DNA from: Sinohyriopsis cumingii | Taxonomy: Eukaryota > Mollusca > Bivalvia > Unionida > Unionidae | Direction: 5' to 3' | Length of the DNA: 64,000 nucleotides | Assembly (NCBI GenBank): GCA_028554795.2 | Contig: CM068828.1 | Span: forward strand, 10,301,314-10,365,313 | Shown: positions 11,478 through 20,567 of the stretch, piece after piece | Layout of the letters: each line of letters opens with the position of its first letter | How positions within the stretch are numbered: the stretch's first letter is position 1 | Notes under the pieces: generated by a model | What the model was told of the DNA's origin: nothing | The model's database searches: none | The model's input: only the letters and a program-made list of their open reading frames with translations | Translations under genes and position numbers: made by a program

Positions 11478-11735
11478 ATGGACAAACGTAGAATCATCTA
11501 CTCTCGTATCGTCAATGCTGTTCCGTACGGACTAACCCATGTTTGTGAAATCATCATGGACAATTATCAGAATCACCGATACGAGTATTTGGAAAAGAAG
11601 AATTTATGTGGAGAGACAAGGCTGTTTAAAGAGAGTTCTCATCTACGGACCAGCAGTCAGAAGAAGTTTCAGGAAGAGAAGAAGACCTATGCGTTGCCCT
11701 CTATGTCAACGGAATGATGCTAACAAAAACCAAAG
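11478..11735 (+). pseudogene. Broken arginine-rich small gene of the older Polinton copy
   Basis: The frame aligned with the intact 78-aa gene reads VESSTLVSSMLFRTD, stop, then RRIYVERQGCLKRVL and RKRRRPMRCPLC. The intact ATG is replaced by ATA and one in-frame stop follows. A TATAAATA box lies at about 11427, matching the TATAAAT of the intact gene. The arginine-rich C-terminus is almost identical between copies while flanks are not, which suggests the product was under selection before decay. Confidence 0.75.
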
Positions 11736-11737
11736 GC

Positions 11738-11760
11738 CCTCTTCAGGGCTACTCATATAC
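11738..11760 (+). promoter_or_regulatory. Histone-type 3' stem-loop, older copy, arginine-rich gene
   Basis: The sequence CCAAAGGCCCTCTTCAGGGC, followed by CTCGAAAAGA, matches the stem-loop plus purine-rich downstream element of the intact element's left end. The loop reads CTTC instead of TTTC. Confidence 0.65.
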
Positions 11761-12154
11761 CTCGAAAAGATTTGCTTTCTCGCCTAAAAATTTTTTGTTA
11801 GTTGTATAGTTGTTTGTATAGTATCTATTGTCTGTGTTTTCTCTGTCTCTGTCCCGTTGCCGCCAAGCGTTCTGGCTTTTTCCCGCTCTTTGGTCCCGAT
11901 TGAGGTTAGCCCCTTGCTACATTATTGATAATCGTCAGTACCGTGACGTCACCTTACCTGTAATGTATTTTCGAATTGTCGCTAAACATCTTGTCGCTTT
12001 ATCGTTCGTGACACTATATCGTCCCAGGGGGTCTTGTAATATTAAATCCCTTTGTCGCTATAAATCGTGTCGCCATATCGTCCCGGGTGTGTATGTGTGT
12101 GTGTGTCTTGTAATGCTAATTCCCATTATCGCTATATCGTCCCCCTTCAATACT

Positions 12155-13890
12155 CACATAGTGGCTTAAGGGTAAAGGTTTTCAGGTCAACTGTGACCTG
12201 ATCTTAATGTACATCTCCACTGTCTTTATCTTTACAGTATGTGTTTTGCGGATTTTGTAACACATTCCTCATCGCTAGCCACCACAATACGCGCATTAAT
12301 AACACCGGCATTTATCGGAAGAGTAAGGATACAATTTTGAACCACGAGGTTTAGCTCACCCAGCAACTAGGGGTTCCCCATGGGGGGTTATTTAGCAGCA
12401 TTGTTTCGAACAAAAAAAGTTTACATTTACTGGGGTTCTTCAAGCACCTAATCCCTAAATGTTGAGAATTGCATGCTTTGATAGCAATCTCTAAGAACAC
12501 CCTAATTATTTAAGATTACAATAATGGTATGTTACGAGTCTGTGTTCTTAAAATAAGTAACAGAAAAGAGTGAAGACAACAAGCTTTGTAAAATTTAACA
12601 AATAATTTATTTCCCTAAGATACAAAGTGAAAAATGAGAAATAAGAACTTACGGTTTTAAGAATAAAATCCGAAAATAATCCAAGAATTAAAAAAAACAA
12701 GTCCTATCAATGAAAAGTTCTAAGTGAATCTCAGTTCAAATCTCGATGAAATGCAAGATGGAATGCGATGACGTCTGTAATAGTCAGCGTTGTACTGATG
12801 TATCAAGTCTCTTGTTGAAACACAGAAAATATTATTCCAGTTTTTGAATTCCGTATAAATTCCAGTAAATGTCTTTGTCTACGAATTATTAGAGCACTTT
12901 TGTATTTCCAGGGAAAACAATCACTTGAATTAAAAAATTTATAGAAAAATAAATAAAATTCAGCCCAAACTGGTCACAACATAATACAACTTAACGTGTC
13001 AAGTGTTTAAAGCCTGACTGACGGAACTTTTATCAGAACATCAGTTATACACCTAATTAAGACGCAAAACAGATTCCCGGATGGTGGTCAAAAGTTCATC
13101 CTTCTGGAAAAATAGAAGTTTGTTTACCAATTGACGCATGCGTAATGACATTTAGTCCAGGTATGACCTTGACTCAACTTACTGATTCTTACTCTGAGAA
13201 AGATAAAAAAATGTTGTTTACCAAACCTGTCACTGATTTTGGAACAAGGTCATCAACTAATTACAATGTTTCAATTCTGAAAAATGTCAAATCCAGTAAA
13301 CAATGTTATATTTTATAATAGCATGTAATGGAATAAAAAATTAAAATCTAACAAACAGTTAAATTAAATGTACATAACATATTTAGATATGTTAAATCAG
13401 ATATGTGTGAAAAAAGATCACCGAATTTACGCCTGATATTATCAATGAATGACTTGAGTAATCAACTTAATAACTGCAGTGCGGATTACATATGTTTCCT
13501 AGCAAATGAGTGGGGGAAAATGTAGATATAATCTTTTACAGAGACATATGCATCGTTTTTTGTGTCGATCTTGTAAATAAAAGACCCACGCAATTAGGTA
13601 CCCATGAATAAGTACCTTTTACCAAAACTACTAAATTTGAAACCCACGAAAATAAAGTGTTTCACGGTATGAACGTGGTGACCGTCCCACCAGAATGCAC
13701 AATCGACGAACACTTAAATATTCCTTAAACAGAGATTTCTATAATTGTATAACAGTTGTACCAGTCAAAAAGGTAATTGGTTGGAAGTGCGTGTGCGTGT
13801 TGCACCTGATGAAAGTCGGTCGGTCTAGCAATTCTACTTCGCGATTACATTACTGATAGAAGAACTATGATACCGACGCGAGAAAATATT
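12155..13890. other. Non-coding host DNA
   Basis: No convincing gene is seen. The DNA is AT-rich with scattered short repeats and nothing recognisable on either strand. Confidence 0.5.
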
Positions 13891-14152
13891 CGAAGTGGAG
13901 CATCAACTCCTAGATGAAGTAACTAAAAGAACTGCGCTACTTCTGAAATACGAACACATGGTCGTAGATGCTATTTGCGGGCTCACCGCGGCAGCAGCGT
14001 TTGGTCTTGGTGCGACGGGAATCACAACAACAGCAATCATTATAAGTACATCAATCGGAATAGTTGTCTGTGTTTTTCCCTTAGTAACCGGTGACACGGG
14101 CAATGCTGGTAAAATAATTTCGTCACGGCTACTTCAGCGAATACGTGTCTAA
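13870..14152 (+). CDS. Possible host exon or remnant with a hydrophobic segment
   Basis: An open frame without an ATG at its start encodes KIFEVEHQLLDEVTKRTALLL, then an alanine/glycine/isoleucine-rich stretch (about 30 residues from CGLTAAAAFGLG to VVCVFPLV) that looks like one or two membrane helices. A stop lies at 14150-14152. Downstream DNA to 14310 has further coding-like pieces (DTVLAEMESH, RLQSQIR). I do not recognise the protein, and it may be a decayed gene. Confidence 0.25.
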
Positions 14153-14159
14153 TGAAAAC

Positions 14160-14700
14160 TTCTCGTGGTGGCACAAAGTAGAGATCTTGACACGAATACT
14201 AAACTAAGTTCAGTGGCTATCGAGGATAAAATAAACCGCATGGCCGAGTTCGACACTGTGTTGGCAGAAATGGAAAGTCACAGGCGACTCCAGTCACAAA
14301 TACGGAAGTAAAAATCTTTTAAGCGATCAAAAGGCCTAGAAATTTCAATTCCTAAAACCTAGATTACATAGTTTTTACGCTTGCCAATATTGCTACATAA
14401 AATCATTCACACTAACTTTCTAATTATATTGTTATGGTCACACGGTGGTGATACGAGTGGTTCTGGTAAAATATTATTTTTTTAAAATTTTGATTCTCAG
14501 AGCCACGTTTCCACATTTTGATAAAATGTTGCTACCCTCAGATAAAAAGTCTGACGACCTCCATAACGTCCTCGCGACCCTGGTGTGCGTGTGTGTGTGT
14601 GTGCACTTTAAGGAAAAGACGGCACACACACACGCCCGGGATCTGGTATGATACCTGCTCGCTTCTATTAGAGCACTATTGAAATAATCTTGCCGTTCAT
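14160..14700. other. Non-coding DNA with a GT/CA-rich stretch
   Basis: Short GTGTGTG and CACACAC runs near 14585-14635 form a small inverted dinucleotide repeat. No gene is seen. Confidence 0.4.
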
Positions 14701-14709
14701 TAGCAGTCT

Positions 14710-16340
14710 TTGAATCCGGCAATTGTCATAAACTGTGGAAGAATACCAATATCGGTCCTATACACAAGTGCGGTGACGAGCGATCCAATATATAGAGGCA
14801 TCTCCTTTGTTAATACACTGTGCACGATTGTTACTGATATACTGAATACTCGTATGTACATGGGGTCAGAAGACAGTGGTCTGATAGACAAAGCACAAGC
14901 AGGGTTTAGGAAAAAAATATTCTGCATGCAACATTATGTTCATTTTTCAGGCTTTAGTTCAAAAAAATATCTCTAAAAAGGGTGGATTTTACTGTCTTTT
15001 GTAGATTTAATTTTAAAAAAAGAACTTTGATAAAGTACAGCATGCTAAGTTATGGTCGTCAATAATAAATAAAGGTATGAATGGTAAAACAGTACACATT
15101 TTGAGAGATATGTATAGAAACCTGAAAAGCTGTGTCCGAGCACCTGAAGATTTAATTATTTCGAATTGATACAGCGGCTTTGAGTCCTATGCTGTGTTCC
15201 CCCTTTGATTAATGATTTGATTCCACATTTTTTTTAGCTCGACTGAAGAAGAGGTGGTATTTATGTCAAAATATATTGATGATATTTTTGCAATACTCTA
15301 CGCTGAGGATGTTACTAACTATTCTGATACAGTTGGACTCCTGCAGCAACCAACATTTGTCATCGAACGTTTCTGTGATAAAACTGGTGTGATGGTCAAT
15401 CTCGATAAAATTGAAATCAGTTTTCAAAACTGGGGGATATCATAAGTACAAGGAGGTTGGGTTTTTCAAAGAAAGACGTATTGAAAGTGTACCTTACTAT
15501 GAACATATGGGCTTATTTTGGTATGGACAAACTCAAAGCAGACACTAGCGGCTCAGACAAAGAAAGAAAATACAAGGATTTTGAATGATCAAAAACGATT
15601 TGGCAGTTTTAGTGTAGAGGATGTTTCTAAAGTTTTTAATTCTGTGTTAAAACTAATTGTTTGCAATGGGTCAGAAATTTGGGGATGTGGATTTAGTACG
15701 TATCTTGAAATTGTGCAATGGAATCTTTGCAAATAGTATTTTTATTGTACATAAACCTACCAATAATGCGAATGTGGTCGGAGAGTGAGGAAGATAGCCA
15801 CTTTGTACCTTGTATTTTTAAGATGAATTAAATACTGGCTAAAAGTTGTAAGTATGCCTTCAACTTGCTACCCAAGCCAATGTTATTTCATTTTGAAAGG
15901 ATTAGATAAAACGAACTGTGTCAACTGGGCTGCCAAAGTCAATTACATGTTATTTTGCTTCGATTTTGGGTATGTCTGCCTAAACCAAGATGTTGGAGAC
16001 AACAATTTCTTCTCTCACTATTTTCACAAAGAATTGTGGATTCGGCATTCCAAAATTGGCAAAGCGATATTAACAATGGACATAAATATGTGTATAAAAC
16101 GGACTTACAACCGGAAAAATATTTATCATGTGGATTGTCATATTTATTTAGGAAGTTACTTGTTAAATTCAGGTGCTCAGCGCATACGCTAAAAATAAGA
16201 CAGGTAGGCATAATTAGACTGAGAAAAATAATAGATACTGTGAATAATGCCGGAAAAATAATGTTTAATGGGTAGAAGATGAATTCCATTTTTTTTGCAT
16301 TTGTCCAGATTACGACCATTTAAGAAAGAAATACTTTATA
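14710..16340 (+). pseudogene. Decayed LINE-type non-LTR retrotransposon (reverse transcriptase fragments)
   Basis: Plus-strand pieces in changing frames match the conserved order of a LINE reverse transcriptase. IDKAQAGFRK (14890) is followed by FDKVQHAKLW-like sequence (15030), LYAEDV (15296, in place of the YADD box) and then GVMVNLDKIE. An SEIWGCG stretch (15673) and a C-terminal NWAAKVNYML...FGYVCLNQDVGD region (15918-16000) follow. Several frameshifts and an altered catalytic box show it is dead. The clade cannot be fixed from these pieces. Confidence 0.7.
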
Positions 16341-16459
16341 AAGTTTATTATCTTTATCAGTCTGAAGACAATTGTTTATCCCTTATGAGTCATAGTAATA
16401 TATTAATTATAAGGTATATTTCTTACTGTATAAATTCGGCTTCGTCTTATTGTTGTTTT

Positions 16460-16692
16460 TTGAGTTTAACGCCATTTTTCAGCACACGATAGGCTATACA
16501 TGGCGGCCAGTATAACTGGCTGAGGAAGAACCCTGGAAAACTCCGGGAAGAACCACCGACCCGCGAGAAACTACTGACAAGCTTTCTCACGTACCCACGT
16601 TAGCCGAGCCTAAGACTCGAACCCACGCAAAGGTGAGATGGCAGTAATGCGGAACGGTGAGCGCTTTAGACCACTCGGCCATTCGGGGGCCC
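16460..16692 (-). repeat. SINE family 2, minus-strand copy
   Basis: Reverse copy of the 4018-4269 SINE, with the tRNA-like head at the right (GACCACTCGGCCATTCGGGG) and TTTTTCAGCACACGATAGGC at the left. Confidence 0.75.
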
Positions 16693-17116
16693 AGGCTTCG
16701 TCTTAGACAAGCTTTGAAAATTCGTACGAATGGTGAATAATACATTTAGTGATAGTAGCATCCTTATATCATACATTGATTCTTTATAGGAAATTGTTTT
16801 GTATATGCAGGACCAAATGAAGGGGAGGGGATTTGGCTGGGCTTCAACCTCTAAGGACATTCGAAAGCGTTTTTTTTTTTTTTGTTTTTTATTTCCTTTT
16901 TTTATATTTTTTAAAAATTAAATTAATATATACACTTCGTTGTATACTTCCTCGTTTTAAACTTTTATATAGTAAATCATATGGGCTTGTTTTTTTTTTA
17001 ATTGAAAATTTCAAGATAATCAGGACCTAGGAGCCACAAACTCTCGAATTGGCCCAGGACTCTCACAGACTCTGAAGCGGCCTATGTATACGTTTCTTGA
17101 TCAACATAAATTACTG

Positions 17117-17433
17117 TGTTTGTGATTTGGATTTTTAAAGTAGCTTTAACAATTTTTCAGTCATATCGCTACGATGTCTGCAGTGTGACAGTTTATAGTG
17201 ATATATAGCACTGGGGCATCATGCCGCAGACATGTAGCATGATGCCCCACCCAGTCACATTATCCTGACACCAGGCCGACCAGTCCTAACACTAACCTCT
17301 TAATGCTGGGCGCAAAGCGAGGCAGCTGTTATTACAATTTTTGTTAAGTCTTTGGTATGACTCGGCCGGGGATGGAACCCACGACCTCCCGGATCCGAGG
17401 CGGACGCTCCCACCACTAGGCCACCGGAGCGGT
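17117..17433 (-). repeat. SINE family 1, minus-strand copy
   Basis: Near full length and very similar to the 6775-7103 copy. The tRNA-like head ends at GCCACCGGAGCGGT. Short imperfect flanking AATTACTG may be the remnant of a target duplication. Confidence 0.8.
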
Positions 17434-17456
17434 CCATCAATTACTGAACGAAGCAT

Positions 17457-17460
<4 letters not shown>

Positions 17461-17526
<66 letters not shown>
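17461..17526. repeat. (AT)n microsatellite
   Basis: Uninterrupted AT dinucleotide run of about 65 bp. The tyrosine/isoleucine ORF over it is an artefact. Confidence 0.95.
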
Positions 17527-17528
<2 letters not shown>

Positions 17529-17954
17529 AGGGGGACTTATAATGATTTCCTTTGATTATTATTTTGTTTAACACCTGTTTAGATGCCTGTTTCATGTCTT
17601 TTTTGTTGGTGTGTTTCTCATAGATATATTGTTAAGGAAATACATTTAGACGAATTATATAGACATAAACAGATTTTACCTAAATTATAATTCGTCAAAT
17701 TTATTTCCTTGTTTTTGTACATTTATCCTGTGTTATATGCCTAGTAACTTTCGTCATCCCTCTCCACAACGAACATGTTCATGTGCCGTAAAACACCGAA
17801 TAAAACAACCAGCATATTTGTTGTGGGAATGTATTACTGAATGTATTGCCAATAATCATCGAGATTAACATAGCTCCGGTTCTTGAACCAATTTATTAGT
17901 GACTTTTATTCAAAGGTCCTTGTTGTTGTCATTGTTGTTGGTATTTCTAGCTAC

Positions 17955-18194
17955 CACAGTATAAGCTATATTTCATATATTTCACAGTATTAGCTATATT
18001 TCATATATTTCACAGTATTAGCTATATTTTATATATTTCACAGTATTAGCTATATTTCATATATTTCACAGTATTAGCTATATTTTATATATTTCACAGT
18101 ATTAGCTATATTTCATATATTTCACAGTATTAGCTATATTTCATATATTTAACAGTATTAGCTATATTTCATATATTTCACAGTATTAGCTATA
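17955..18194. repeat. 28-bp minisatellite, target of the Polinton insertion
   Basis: About eight and a half copies of a 28-bp unit containing CACAGTATTAGCTATATTTC. The last unit ends in GCTATA, which is the target site duplicated by the Polinton at 18195. Confidence 0.9.
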
Positions 18195-18638
18195 AGTAGT
18201 ATATGGGGATCTTATAGGGTCTATGGGATTTATCATTACAGACCCCCTTGGGAACATATAGGGTCTATGTAAATTTAACATGGAGAAAAATCGTGGGAAC
18301 ATATAGGGTCTATGGGAATTAACATGGCCAAAAACCCTGGGACAATATAGGGTCTATGTAAATTTAACATGGAGAAAAATCGTGGGAACATATAGGGTCT
18401 ATGGGAATTAACATGGCCAAAAACCCTGGGACAATATAGGGTCTATGTAAATTTAACATGGACATAAACCCTTGGGACTGTATAGGGTCTATGTAAAATT
18501 GAAACAGGGAGGGTCTCTATTTTTTTTAAAATAAAATAAAAAAATAAAATAAAAAATAAAATAAAAAAAGGGGTAGGCAATTCAAAGACTATCTCTTTTC
18601 GAGAAATATGGCTGGCCCTGAAAAGGGCCTTTGGGTTT
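18195..18638 (+). repeat. Left terminal inverted repeat
   Basis: Matches the reverse complement of about 38080-38497. It contains seven copies of ATAGGGTCTATG in a loosely tandem 45-55 bp array, an A-rich tract (18520-18567, longer than in the right TIR) and, at its inner edge, the histone-type stem-loop of the leftmost gene. Confidence 0.95.
18614..18629 (-). promoter_or_regulatory. Histone-type mRNA 3' stem-loop for the leftmost gene
   Basis: On the minus strand this is GGCCCTTTTCAGGGCC: a perfect 6-bp stem and TTTC loop, preceded by CCCAAA and followed by AGCCA and, 14 nt after the stem, CGAAAAGAG. This fits the metazoan histone stem-loop (flanks CCAAA and ACCCA) plus histone downstream element. 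It lies 22 nt after the stop codon of the 78-aa gene and inside the left TIR. Confidence 0.8.
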
Positions 18639-18650
18639 ATGTTAATGTAT

Positions 18651-18887
18651 TCATAAACATAAATGGCACCGCATTGGTCTTCTTCTTCTCCTTAGGCTGC
18701 GTCTTACTGTTGGTCCGTACATCAGCACTCTTTTCAGGCATCCTTGTCTTTCCACGTAGATCCTACGTATCCACAGGCTGGTGTTTGTCCTGTGGACAAC
18801 GGTCCACTTCGATCGGACATACATAAGCAAGTCTGTCCGAAACATCATGGAAGACACAAGGGTGGATGACTCAACTGTAGTCCACAT
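18651..18887 (-). CDS. Small arginine-rich basic protein (leftmost gene)
   Basis: A 78-aa protein starting MWTTVESSTLVSS. The C-terminal half is strongly basic (RRIYVERQGCLKRVL, then RRSLRRRRRPMRC) and ends in a CxxC pair, which suggests nucleic-acid binding or a protamine-like or core role; that is inference. The frame is recognisable in the older copy at 11478-11735, which supports it as a real gene. A TATAAAT box lies about 40-50 nt upstream (18927-18940), and the gene is divergent from the coiled-coil gene across a 219-bp spacer. Its 3' end has a histone-type stem-loop within the TIR. No family is recognised. Confidence 0.65.
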   Translation of the reverse strand: MWTTVESSTLVSSMMFRTDLLMYVRSKWTVVHRTNTSLWIRRIYVERQGCLKRVLMYGPTVRRSLRRRRRPMRCHLCL

Positions 18888-19106
18888 CTTGAAGCGACGA
18901 GAATAGGTGAATCAATGCAGTGAACGGCGCTTATTTATAGGGACAGGAGGGATTGAAACGGATTGAGTTCATTCACCAATCCGAACACGCGTTACAGAAT
19001 TCAGTCAGCCCGCATCCAATCCGAAGAGAGCAGTCTGTGACGTCACGTAGTCAATATAGATTCGCTAACGCTTGTGTGCAGTCAATCTATGCGACAGTGA
19101 TTCAAC
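18888..19106. promoter_or_regulatory. Bidirectional promoter region
   Basis: The spacer between divergent genes contains a minus-strand TATAAAT (about 18932) and CG-containing palindromic-like sequence with GTGACGTCAC near 19036. GTGACGTCAC contains a CRE/ATF-type TGACGTCA. The older copy has the same GTGACGTCAC at about 11309-11318, so the site is conserved between copies. Confidence 0.5.
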
Positions 19107-19691
19107 ATGACGGAAACTCAGAAAACGATCCATTGGGCTGCACCAGCAGGGGAGACTGCCCAAGGGAACTCGGACTTACTTTCAGAAGAAGTGAATTGGG
19201 ATTTTGTGGATTTTCTCTCCTCGCAAGAATTTGTTCCGGAACCTTCGTTACCTTCTTCATTACCGCAAGTGGAGAATTTTAGACAGAGACAGAAAGAAGA
19301 ATTGGAGAAATTTATGCAACGACAAAAGGAAGCGGAACAAGCTTTTCTCCTACAGCAACAGCAACAAGAAGAAGAGGTAAGAAAAAAACAACAGCAGCAA
19401 CAACAAGAAGAAGTAACAGCAAAGAAACAAGAGGGTGAAAATGAAACGGCCACGGTACTGTTGGACATTTTAGCGGAGTTAAGAAGTCTGAAACAAATGT
19501 ATCAGACTTCTTTATCACGACCGAAGAGAATACGACCTTCCCGAGCTAAACACGTTAACCCTGTGACTAAGCCTACCGTACCACCCTTAGTGATTTCAAC
19601 CCAATCATTATCATCATCATCAACATTACGCAGTCCAGAAGTAGGCCTTGGCCGTGGCAAAGGCATAAGGCAGTTAAAGTTGATTGCTTAA
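19107..19691 (+). CDS. Glutamine/glutamate-rich coiled-coil protein
   Basis: A 194-aa protein starting MTETQKTIHWAAP. Residues about 30-50 have an acidic/aromatic stretch (LSEEVNWDFVDFL). Residues 55-115 form a long charged coiled coil with glutamine tracts, then TATVLLDILAELRSL continues heptads. The C-terminal third is basic and serine-rich (SRPKRIRPSRAK). The homologous broken gene is at 10829-11204. A coiled-coil scaffold or DNA-associated role is possible, but no family is recognised. It is followed 27 nt after the stop by a histone-type stem-loop, with an AATAAA further on (about 19790). Confidence 0.7.
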   Translation: MTETQKTIHWAAPAGETAQGNSDLLSEEVNWDFVDFLSSQEFVPEPSLPSSLPQVENFRQRQKEELEKFMQRQKEAEQAFLLQQQQQEEEVRKKQQQQQQEEVTAKKQEGENETATVLLDILAELRSLKQMYQTSLSRPKRIRPSRAKHVNPVTKPTVPPLVISTQSLSSSSTLRSPEVGLGRGKGIRQLKLIA

Positions 19692-19718
19692 ACTCACCCC
19701 TACATCGTAAAGAAAAAA

Positions 19719-19734
19719 GGTCCTTTTCAGGGCC
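19719..19734 (+). promoter_or_regulatory. Histone-type mRNA 3' stem-loop for the coiled-coil gene
   Basis: GGTCCTTTTCAGGGCC (one G-U pair) followed by ACCCA, exactly the canonical 3' flank. CTCGAAAAGAA follows about 11-14 nt later. A possible back-up AATAAA lies near 19790. Confidence 0.8.
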
Positions 19735-19900
19735 ACCCACATATCTCGAAAAGAAATACAATTTCAATTTGCCAATAACTCAAAACAAAAAATAAACCCC
19801 ACCCATTTTTACCCTTATAGTACGTGCCTGTGTATGAGTGCGTGAGTGTAGCTTCTTATTTTAAAATCAAAACTCAAAGACTCTTACCTTATATCATTCA

Positions 19901-19959
19901 TTTATTCTTTTCTCCATTTTTTACAATCCAATTCACAATTCACAACACAACACTTTAAT
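19901..19959 (-). terminator. Poly(A) signals for the zinc-knuckle gene
   Basis: On the minus strand ATTAAA (about 19954-19959) and AATAAA (19901-19906) follow the stop at 19993. No histone-type stem-loop is present for this gene, in contrast to its neighbour. Confidence 0.5.
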
Positions 19960-19992
19960 AAAAAGTTCATTGATTTCTTCTTTTCTCCTTGT

Positions 19993-20433
19993 TTAGTCTC
20001 TCTGTTTTTTGAATTTCTTCACCGTCACACTCTTTTCCTCTTCTTCCTCCTCGCTTTCTTCCCTTCTTTTTTTCGTCTCCTGTTTCTTTTTCTTCACCTG
20101 TCTGCTTTCTTCCTCTGAAGAATCCCTCTCTTCTTCTGAAGAATCCTTCTTTTCTTCTGACTCCTCTTGTTTCTTTTTTGGGCAATCTGGAGACCAATGT
20201 CCTTTTTCTTTACAATAATAACAGGTATCTTTACTTTTGTCTTTTTTAGCTCCTGTTTTTTGACGGTCTGGACACTCTGAAGACCAATGCCCTTTCTTCT
20301 GACAGATATAGCAAGTATCTTGACTTTTATCTCGAAAGGAAGGAGAGTAGTCCGTAGGATGGTCTGAAGAGAATTTTCTAATGACCCCTCGCAAAGCTCT
20401 GACGAAACGTTCCATCTGGTTAGTCTCTTCCAT
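19993..20433 (-). CDS. Two-zinc-knuckle (CCHC) protein with charged tail
   Basis: Two CX2CX4HX4C knuckles are present, CYICQKKGHWSSEC and CYYCKEKGHWSPDC, separated by a lysine-rich linker. They are followed by a long acidic/basic tail with repeated SSEEE blocks. This is the zinc knuckle known from retroviral nucleocapsids and cellular RNA-binding proteins, so single-stranded nucleic-acid binding is likely. The start is taken at the internal ATG (20433, MEETNQMERF). The upstream ATG at 20481 is only about 10 nt from a TATATAAAA box (about 20490-20500), too close to be in the mRNA. The gene is divergent from the polymerase. A broken copy is at 9822-10307. Confidence 0.75.
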   Translation of the reverse strand: MEETNQMERFVRALRGVIRKFSSDHPTDYSPSFRDKSQDTCYICQKKGHWSSECPDRQKTGAKKDKSKDTCYYCKEKGHWSPDCPKKKQEESEEKKDSSEEERDSSEEESRQVKKKKQETKKRREESEEEEEEKSVTVKKFKKQRD

Positions 20434-20567
20434 CGTTGTGCTCGGCTTGAGAGTGAAATGAATAGTGAAAGGACAAGACACACACCCTTTTATATACGCT
20501 GGTCTGCTATGACTATAAAGTAGTTCATGGTGTTTGAACTTGAGTCATTTGACTTTTTGCTTTCAAG
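20434..20567. promoter_or_regulatory. Divergent promoter between zinc-knuckle and polymerase genes
   Basis: Only 134 bp separate the inferred starts. A TATATAAAA on the minus strand (about 20490-20500) and ACTATAAAG on the plus strand (about 20511-20519) face opposite ways. The older copy keeps the same arrangement around 9780-9820. Confidence 0.6.

Larger units (their letters stand above)
7395..12154 (-). mobile_element. Old, truncated, inverted relative of the 18-38 kb Polinton
   Basis: Read on the minus strand, this segment is collinear with the left part of the intact element: terminal repeat, arginine-rich gene, coiled-coil gene, zinc-knuckle gene, then polymerase up to about residue 785. 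It stops abruptly near 7395. All genes carry frameshifts, stops or lost starts. A diverged TIR is visible at about 11790-12154, where phrases such as CTATATCGTCCC and GGGGGTCTTGTAATATTAAA parallel the intact TIR. It ends in ...ATACT, which parallels the CT terminus. The right half of this copy is missing. Confidence 0.8.

Noticed and set aside
17341..17571. ORF with poly(Tyr-Ile)
   Set aside because: Translation of an (AT)n microsatellite.
17955..18194. A CRISPR-like array
   Set aside because: The repeats are directly contiguous without unique spacers and the genome is eukaryotic.
19118..19518. Antisense cysteine/leucine-rich ORFs over the coiled-coil gene
   Set aside because: They are complements of glutamine and glutamate codon repeats.
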